Part shown: one piece after another, positions 56,835-64,000 of the stretch
Layout of the letters: each line of letters opens with the position of its first letter
Position numbering within the stretch: the stretch's first letter is position 1
Assembly (NCBI GenBank): GCA_030762175.1
Contig: CM060846.1
Location: 237,706,512-237,770,511 of the forward strand
DNA: 64,000 bases
Direction of reading: 5' to 3'
DNA from: Metallyticus violacea
Lineage: Eukaryota; Arthropoda; Insecta; Mantodea; Metallyticidae
Notes under the pieces: model-generated
The model's input: the letters and a program-made list of their open reading frames with translations, nothing else
What the model was told of the DNA's origin: nothing
Database searches by the model: none
Made by a program: the position numbers and the translations under genes

Positions 56835-58835
56835 TTAACTTTGTCGGAGAGTGTTGCAATGTTAACTAGATCTCAAAGACTACACTATGTTCGCCCTTAC
56901 TTTAAGTTGGAATGTATACAGAAGCATGCGTATGCGCAAGATGTTATTGGTTGGTTGAACCTTAGAACTTCTGTACCCGAAGCGTAGATGAAAATATAGT
57001 TAGCCTTCTTATTCGCACATGCAGCCTTTAGTTCAACTGACTTAATTAAGTTATTCACCTAAAACTTAAACCAACCTGTAATGTCTTCAATTACAGTAAC
57101 ATTTATATTTAATTTAAAAAATAAAAGCAAATTTAAAATGTCAATCACAAAACGAAGCAAGCGCAGATTTGACAAAGGACGATAGTTGTCTGCAATATGG
57201 CCGTTTGCAGAGTATATGGAATCCCAAAGTATGATAAGTTTAAGACACTTTTATTACCTCAGTCATTTTTGTTAATATTTGGTGCAATAACGGAATTTCT
57301 CTTGAGCGAGAGATGACTGATATAACTATACAAAATTCATGCACATTGCGGTGATAGTTGGTAGAAGTCTCGGCATGGCGGGTAAACTAGTTTTGCAAAT
57401 AATCCAATCACAGCAGCAGCATGATTAGTTTACTCGCAACCTAAACTAAGTGCGTACAGTATATAGTGCGGATTTCGCTAATGGGGGACGTAAAATCGGA
57501 GTTTTCTGTACTCCAATACCTGTTACATTGCATCCAAACATGGCCACATAAATGAAATCATACTCCATTGGGAAGAATGATAAATATAAACAAATCACTC
57601 TTTAATGTTCCGTAACATCTTATTACAAAAATGTATCCGAATATGAGGACCATATACCTGCAATTCGTGGATAACTGTGACCTTGTACGCCTTCAAGTTT
57701 AAATTGTCTCAATTTCGGAAGTTAAACTGATGGTTGTAAATGATAGTTTTCTTAAAAGTTGCCAGAAATGCGTGAATGTATGAGACAACATTTCCAATAT
57801 CTCCTGTCATAATGTACGTACATAATTTACTTGTAATTGTAATTGTACTTGTAACAGTGAGAGTTTGAATCAGTTGCACAGGAAGTTACCGCTCTGACTG
57901 CCGAACCGTCAGTTGCGTGAAACGCGACAATGCCATTAAAGACCCGGTAGCATTAAAGGCATAGTTGCTTGGGGAGTGCATTGAAGGATTTCTCCCTTGG
58001 CACTGTAAGGTACAAGGTGCAAGCTACTGTGGTCTTTATCCTTCTCATCTGTATTTGCAATTATTCTTTTGCTTTGTTAAAGACAAATGAAATAATCTAA
58101 CGGACAAACAAATCATAAATTATAATGAACTTGTGTTATAAAAATACTGTGAATTCCCAGAGCAGTGAATACCATTCATTCCGTAGCCAAAAGAGCACAT
58201 ACCTTGCACACGGGAATTCAGGCAACACAGACTCTGTTATGACAGTAAACATTTTTGAGAGCAAAAAGATAGTTGAAAGATGTTAGAAAAGTTGTAAATT
58301 CTGCAAGTAGAATAAGTAAAGAAAACTGCTAAAATTACAAATTTAAACTTAGAAATGAATTAAAATATATCAATTAGACAACAACTCCAACATTTTAAGG
58401 GAAGAAGCTAAAGACTTCCACTTAATACATTTTTTTCAATTCATAATTGTTTTTCGAGCAGTAAATGTGCAATAGATTTTCGATTTAGTGCTCGCTATCA
58501 TATTTTAATAAAGCGTAACACAATGTAAGTCATTTGGGATGAAAAGAAACCTTTTCACCTAGCTCACGGTTGTTATCTGTATGAGTATTCTACTCGCAAC
58601 CAGCTTTAATTGCTTTTTTTTTAAAAAAAGCATACGTATTAATTTTACTTGTTCACTTCTACATTATATTTTATCAGTAAATATAGGTGTAAATACATTT
58701 TTCGGACTGTTATATTACCAAATGCAGATATATTTAAATATTATACCTATGCCAAGCACCGAGTCAAATTATAATAAGCACTGCTATTTACATTGGCAAT
58801 GCATTTTAAAAAGGTAACAATGTTAATAATATTTC
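56835..58835. other. Intergenic stretch, unassigned
   Basis: No gene, RNA gene or transposon protein was recognised. A slightly GC-richer patch lies at about 57860-58030. Confidence 0.45.
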
Positions 58836-59480
58836 AGTGCATATTCAGATCAGGACCACACAAAATTAGGCGACAATGATGCAGAGCCGTTAGTAAATGA
58901 AAATTTTGAAGTGGTGCCTGAACCGCACAGAAGACGTAGACCCAACTTGAGAAATAGGAAACAAAAATTAAACCATAATCAGAGAAACATACATTCCTAC
59001 TAAAGGAAAATATATCTTGGGATGATCAGATAAACCAAAAGATTGCTCAAAATGTGTAAGGGATTCCAATTTTACTTAGGGTGATAGACAAGCTGTTCAT
59101 GAAACAACTTGGAATTTAGGAGATATAAAACTAATAGCGCGTATGCATATGTTCAACATTGGAAAACGAAAAGAAAACGAATTAAAAGTGTTCCATTCAG
59201 AATAAAATTCACAAACGTTTTAACAAAATATGTTGAAAAAGTGAACTTTGTCGGGCATTTTTACTTGCAATCGTTTATACAGTAAGTGCTGTTTACAAGG
59301 AACGAACATAACATAATTTCGAGAGATCAATGAGGACGGCACAACGCAGATGCGGCTAAGTCAGATATTGTAAATGAAGAACTGGGACCTCATATTAATA
59401 GTTTCAAAATTACCTTCATATTGTGCCAGAAAGGATTGAGAGAAGGAATGCTTGTCTTATGAAATAAATCTTAGGAAAAT
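58836..59480 (+). pseudogene. DNA-transposon-like protein relic, family uncertain
   Basis: Broken coding sequence begins at an AG acceptor-like site with DQDHTKLGDNDAEPLVNE and a basic block EPHRRRRPNLRNRKQK. It then continues in other frames with FMKQLGI/WNLGDIKLIARMHMF (cf. FWxLGDxxxQxxFIxxxV) and GRHNADAAKSDIVNEELGPH (cf. the GKH..N.I.D.V...I..HI.SFP block). These resemble a multi-copy insect protein family linked to DNA transposons. The match is by memory of motif order only. Multiple stops make it dead. Confidence 0.4.
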
Positions 59481-59484
59481 GTGC

Positions 59485-60770
59485 CAATTATATGTTATAA
59501 AATTTAAAATGATGGCGTCACTCCTGAAAGTTAATAATTTTATCCAAATATATGTAACGCAGAATTTAACTTGATCTTTCATGAGCCTAAAATTTATTGT
59601 GCGATATATGCTACCAATTTTCTCGTATGAATGCCACAAAAAAGAAATTCTCGTAAATTAGGATGCTTACATTGAAAGGAAATATTTAGCCAAAGCTGGA
59701 AAGGCAGTATAAAGGTAGAAGCTGCATCTGAAAAAAACCCCATTTAACTGAATTTGATCTAGATTGCTATTGTATCAAGACTAATTATTTTATAAGTTTG
59801 GATATGCACAACGTAACAGTACATAATTAAACTTTTAGTGCTATATGTAGTGTGAAAGAATTGCCAAATATGAATCTGCTTCCATGTCCTTTTAATTTTC
59901 TAGGAAAAAATGCTTATAGTAAGGACTGTTCTTTTCCGGCACAAAACAGAAATGTGAATATCTGTTGAGCACCTTTACATTTCTGCAATCAATCCTTTAT
60001 ACTTTGTCAGGTCACTCATAAATGGAAAACGAATATTTTCATGTCTCAATAGAGAAAAGAACAAAATTGCTCGACATGCTTGATTCATCAGGATGGTTCA
60101 CTTCACTGCTGTCAGAACGATCAACAAAAAAATAATTTCATTGAAATTCAATAGAAGGGTAAATTGCATTTTCTAGAACTGAGCCTTCACATAATAAAGA
60201 ACAAGAAAATTGGCAGGGATATAATGCCAGTACAAAAAGGGAGGGGGGGCTCAGAACACATTTACTGCAACAGAACTTCTGAAAAATTCAGAAGAATATA
60301 AATTGCAGGCAGAATTATAAGAAGGCTGCAAGATTCTTTTGAACTTCAGTCTTTGTATTCCTCAGATACTATTAGAAAGGAAAAAAATTTAAGAGTCTTC
60401 TTCTGAATCTATACAACATAGAGATAGTTCTGAACAGTTTCATAAATTGTATAAGTACTTTTTGAATGGCATAACAGCTGGGAAAGAAGCAGAAGTTAAT
60501 AAAGATGACAATGATGTTTGAAGAGTATTCATTTTTAATAGAGTATTTAGTATTTCGTATTTGTAAAAGTCATTACAATTATGGATTATTTTCTTGTGCA
60601 TTTTTATTGCATTGAGTTTACTCATTTAGTGTTCTAAAAATAGGGCATATTATCAGTCATCTTGCAAATTAGTATAAGTAAAACACGTATAAAACTATCT
60701 GTTTAACAGTAAATATATGTAATTAGGCAACAATGTATATGTGCTTGAGTGCGTTGTTTCTGTTGTTAAT
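59485..60770. other. Intergenic stretch
   Basis: This may continue the degraded transposon-like relic upstream, but I recognise no motif. It contains a G run at about 60241-60249. Confidence 0.4.
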
Positions 60771-60771
60771 A

Positions 60772-61041
60772 CTCCGCCACGAGTAGCCGAGGTCGTTAAG
60801 GCGCGGATTCGTGAGCGGGAGGTCTGGGGTTTGATTCCCACCAGGACCATTCTTCCTGACTGAAGTATTCCCGTGTTTTCCTCAGTCCTGATAAATGACA
60901 AATGCCGGAGGCTTACTGCAAACTTAGGCCTGGAACACTCCCTTCCTTAAAAAAAATCCTTTCCCAATATATTATTTCATGTATCGTGTGTTCATCTCTT
61001 GTGGAGTCTCAGTAGTAAAAACGGGCGTTAAACACTATTTA
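60772..61041 (+). mobile_element. SINE-1 copy 6
   Basis: A complete SINE-1 from CCGCCACGAGTAGCCGAGGT with box A (GTCGTTAAGGCG) and a box B-like GGGGTTTGATTCCC to the GTAAAAACGGGCGTTAAACA end. The flanking duplication is not clean (CTGTTG on both sides only). The minus-strand open frame across it is an artefact. Confidence 0.9.
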
Positions 61042-61599
61042 ACTGTTGATATTAATGTAATTTTCAAAAGTTAACTAGTTGTAACACTTTACCTAAACTT
61101 GAAAAGATTGTTGAGCGAGTGTAAACATACTCTGACAACGAAATATCACATTTGTCAACCATACGAACTGAGGTAACAATGGTAATGTTTCTGTTGTTGA
61201 AAAACTTCTTTTGCATTTATCGCAAATCATCAATTTTGTAGATACGTTTTTATGACTCCAAGATCACAGTTTATTTAAAAAAAAAAAACTATACATTTCA
61301 GTCAAAATAATCAATGTAAAATTAATAAATTAAACGCAGATTTATATGTTTGCTAAGATATTTCTGAAAATGTGTTTTAACATACATATTTATGAAAAAT
61401 ATATATGTTTTTATTTATAAGATATAAGATTTTATATTTACACAGATGATTGTTCTTTTGGTGCTTGAAACTAGGCTAAGGGCATTTATCTTTTTGCAGT
61501 AAAAATGTTTATTTATATAAAATCTGCTACCTACTTATTACACTGAACAAAGGCTAACTGATTTATTGTACTGTGTGTAGAAGTCTTTCTAAAGGAGTC

Positions 61600-61663
61600 G
61601 ACTGTGTGACCTAATGGATAAGGCGACAGACTGGTTTCAAAGATGCAGGTCCTGTGGAGCACC
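61600..61663 (+). pseudogene. tRNA-Arg-like pseudogene
   Basis: GACTGTGTGACCTAATGGAT and AAGGCGACAGACT closely follow the first half of insect tRNA-Arg (acceptor, D-arm, start of anticodon arm; box A intact). The anticodon arm has lost pairing. AGATGCAGGT then runs directly into CCTGTGGAGCAC, with the TTCGA part of the T-loop missing. It is a decayed tRNA gene or the head of an unrecognised SINE; no functional tRNA can fold. Confidence 0.65.
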
Positions 61664-61714
61664 TTAGTTATTCTTTTGATTTTATAATTAAGCATGCGCA
61701 TAAATAACAACCAC

Positions 61715-61767
<53 letters not shown>

Positions 61768-61787
61768 TAATAATAATAATAATAATC
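61715..61787 (+). repeat. (AAT)n microsatellite
   Basis: A run of AAT of over 70 bases with one AAC interruption. Confidence 0.97.
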
Positions 61788-61799
61788 AATAGTCCGGAA

Positions 61800-64000
61800 A
61801 TCGATAACGATATGCTTTTACTTGACGCGAGTATCATACCCACTCTGTCAAAGAAACATGCTTCACAACCACCATCTGTTATTGTGTGATATCTTTTTGA
61901 ATGGAAGCTTTATTGGTCCTGGTGCTGGCGTACTGGTCCTTTAGAAACTTAAGGCCTTAACTTTGGAGTCTGAAAAGACAGACATTTCATATCCCAAATT
62001 GCTTGTTGACACCTCTCTGCAATATTTGGAATTATTTCAACGTAGTTAATTAACATAGTGTATTTGGAAAAGAATAAAAATGCACAGTGGTCTTTTTGTC
62101 TTCCTCATACCAATTATCTGGACAAGGGGACACAACGATGTAACACACCTGACAGATATAAAAAGATGTGCCAAAATGTTAAATTTATTGCACACTAATG
62201 GAAAGTTTGCTTTCTTCATAAAACAATTGTCGAAACAGTGATATGTGTGATAAAACCGAACGAGAATAGTAATCGTGTGAGAAGTGTTGCAGAGATACTG
62301 AGTTTGAAGAAGTAAGCGCGCCTCTTAAGATTCCTGTACACGGTCTGAATAAATACAATGCAGAGGAGATACAGCTTGATATTTGGATTGCTCTAGATTG
62401 CTTCATAGCGAGTAACCAGCAGTGAATTTTATTTATGAATGAATGACAGAGATGTAAGAAAATTGTTCAACAAGTTAGCACCAATAAGAAATTTTTTTAG
62501 TTTAGTTGTAAGTGTGCTGAAAATTACTAGGTTAAGGAATGTATGCGGAAGTTTTTGTGGTTTCTGCTGATTTAATATGCGCATTCTGAATAGGCTCAGG
62601 AAATATGACCTTAGTTGATCCCCGAACATTTTATATAAGAAATTTAGAATATGTTCTATTATGTTGAGAACTGTATCACTAGTACTGTAAAACACAATGT
62701 TGTTGCATTAATAGATACAGAAAGAAGTGTGGTGAACGACAAGTAGAGATACCTCATCGACTCTCTTTACGTAAATTATTCGCTATCGCAAAGATATTAA
62801 TCGAACTACTCATATTTTGCGTTAGTGTCATTAGTAACAGTACCGCTCATGAAAAAACAGTCCGAACTATAGTTACGTAATTCCAAAACATCAACAAATC
62901 TCTCCCATTTTTAGCAATGTCAAAGAAAGACCAGAACAAAGCCATTTTTTTTCCGCTTTCATAGTTTGAAACTGTTTTTGTTTGTGGCATAAACAATTTG
63001 GTTGACCTGCTTTCTTTTTATATTCTGTATATGATGATAGGATTGATGAAGAATAGCACAATATGCAAAAACCCATATGTTGTTGTTGTATGAAAGGAGG
63101 TGTGGACACATTTGGCAAACTGTAAAGTTTATATACTCTATGAAATACGTTTTGCAGATGGCTATGCATTCGGAAAATGAATGTATGTTGGCTACGTGAC
63201 AGTATCTTGTCTTAAATCCCAGATTTAAAGACATTGGCTATTTTTGGGTTAAAGATATAACCATGTCGGCCATTGGTGGGTTTTGTTGGTTAAATGGAAG
63301 ATAATATTTGACTTCAAGCAGTATTCTTATACTAAATATTGTGGCAAGGAACGTTTGATAAACTTTTAATTTTGTAATGCTTATGACATACAGAAATCCT
63401 ATTAACCTACTCTAGAAAAGTATAATAACTCCAATCACTTTAATCTAAACAGCGTTATATAGAAAATCTTTGGAGGAGTTTAAAATTCCCAACAGAGTTC
63501 AACAGTATATTATCACTGGACATACTAATCTTATCATTTACTTAAAGAACAACGGAAATGTATAGAAAACTTTTATAGACTACGCGATTCTAATTAGTAT
63601 TGACATATATGACTTCAAGGTCTTTGTTGCTTCCAATATTACCACTTCTATTTTAAATTCAGACCTTTTTTTTTTTTTTTTTTGTTGCAAGCTTACGGTA
63701 GGTAAATATGAGGCATATAAAGTCATGCTTCTGGGAAAAAGTGATGGATTTACTCAAGAATTTTATATCTTTTGTAAGAACTTGCCCAAACGTGTAGATA
63801 GCATGAACTTCAATCTTCTATTATCTTTGTTCTTTAAGATTTATTGCATTTTGCCAACATATGAACACTAAGCCGCTCTTAGTATCTTTACACTTTCAAA
63901 GTGTTTATGATTGTATTTCTCAAATTCACTTATTTGAGTGTCATAGATTCAGTGATGAATCCATTTCCTAGGCTAAAGTACTAGACTACTGCGGTTTTGC
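61800..64000. other. Intergenic stretch, unassigned
   Basis: It contains a poly(T) run at about 63667-63683 and short open frames without motifs. I see no exon signature, RNA gene or transposon protein. Confidence 0.5.

Noticed and set aside
60695..60901. Minus-strand open frame with GIKPQTSRSRIRALTTSATRG
   Set aside because: It is the reverse translation of a SINE-1 head; similar spurious peptides arise at the other SINE-1 copies.
1..64000. CRISPR arrays, operons, ribosome binding sites, prophage or bacterial genes
   Set aside because: None seen; introns, SINEs, LINEs and splice signals show this is nuclear animal DNA, and the tandem arrays lack CRISPR spacing.

Overview
The window looks like a piece of a large, AT-rich, transposon-laden arthropod genome, most likely insect. 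One host gene is recognisable. The rest is relics of many mobile-element families, with long introns and no operons. A polyneopteran such as a cockroach or termite would fit the large introns and element mix, but that is inference.

The host gene is the 3' end of a collagen prolyl 4-hydroxylase alpha subunit (P4HA) on the + strand. Four coding exons lie at 1574-1798, 14439-14504, 19841-20006 and 38389-38462. They join in frame to give the last 176 residues, which is the catalytic 2-oxoglutarate/Fe(II) dioxygenase domain. All four textbook active-site residues are present: the His and Asp of HFD in the first exon, and the distal His and the 2-oxoglutarate Lys in the third. The three introns inside the window are about 12.6, 5.3 and 18.4 kb. 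The N-terminal half of the gene lies upstream of base 1. The 3' UTR begins at 38463, with candidate poly(A) signals between 39232 and 39799.

The introns are nests of mobile elements. Intron 1 holds RNase H-bearing LINE debris (3.4-4.7 kb), a 28-bp inverted-repeat hairpin with a hammerhead-like core (4.9-5.0 kb), a 3.5 kb LINE on the minus strand with a SINE inserted in it (5.9-9.5 kb), a hAT/ZBED-type transposase relic whose stop codon lies in a 3 x 166 bp tandem array (9.7-12.4 kb), and a PIF/Harbinger relic (12.7-13.4 kb). Intron 2 holds a 2.9 kb long-terminal-inverted-repeat element (14.7-17.6 kb). Intron 3 holds a SINE with a clear target duplication, an internally deleted mariner with both ends (24.5-25.4 kb), and a 7.4 kb hAT element (26.5-33.9 kb) that itself contains a second hAT relic, a hammerhead-like hairpin, a SINE, a possible LTR and a LINE fragment.

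From 40 to 64 kb I see no convincing host gene. There is a second deleted mariner, SINEs, an IS630/Tc1-like transposase relic, a 5'-truncated LINE with a 13-bp target duplication, a transposon-like relic near 59 kb, a tRNA-Arg-like pseudogene, minisatellites and microsatellites.

The most interesting signal is a set of short dispersed repeats that carry hammerhead-ribozyme-like cores (CTGANGA, stem II, GAAAC, GTC), two of them enclosed by long near-perfect inverted repeats. Hammerhead motifs are known in Penelope-like retroelements, but the assignment here rests only on reading the sequence. All homology statements come from recognising motifs by eye; no search was run.
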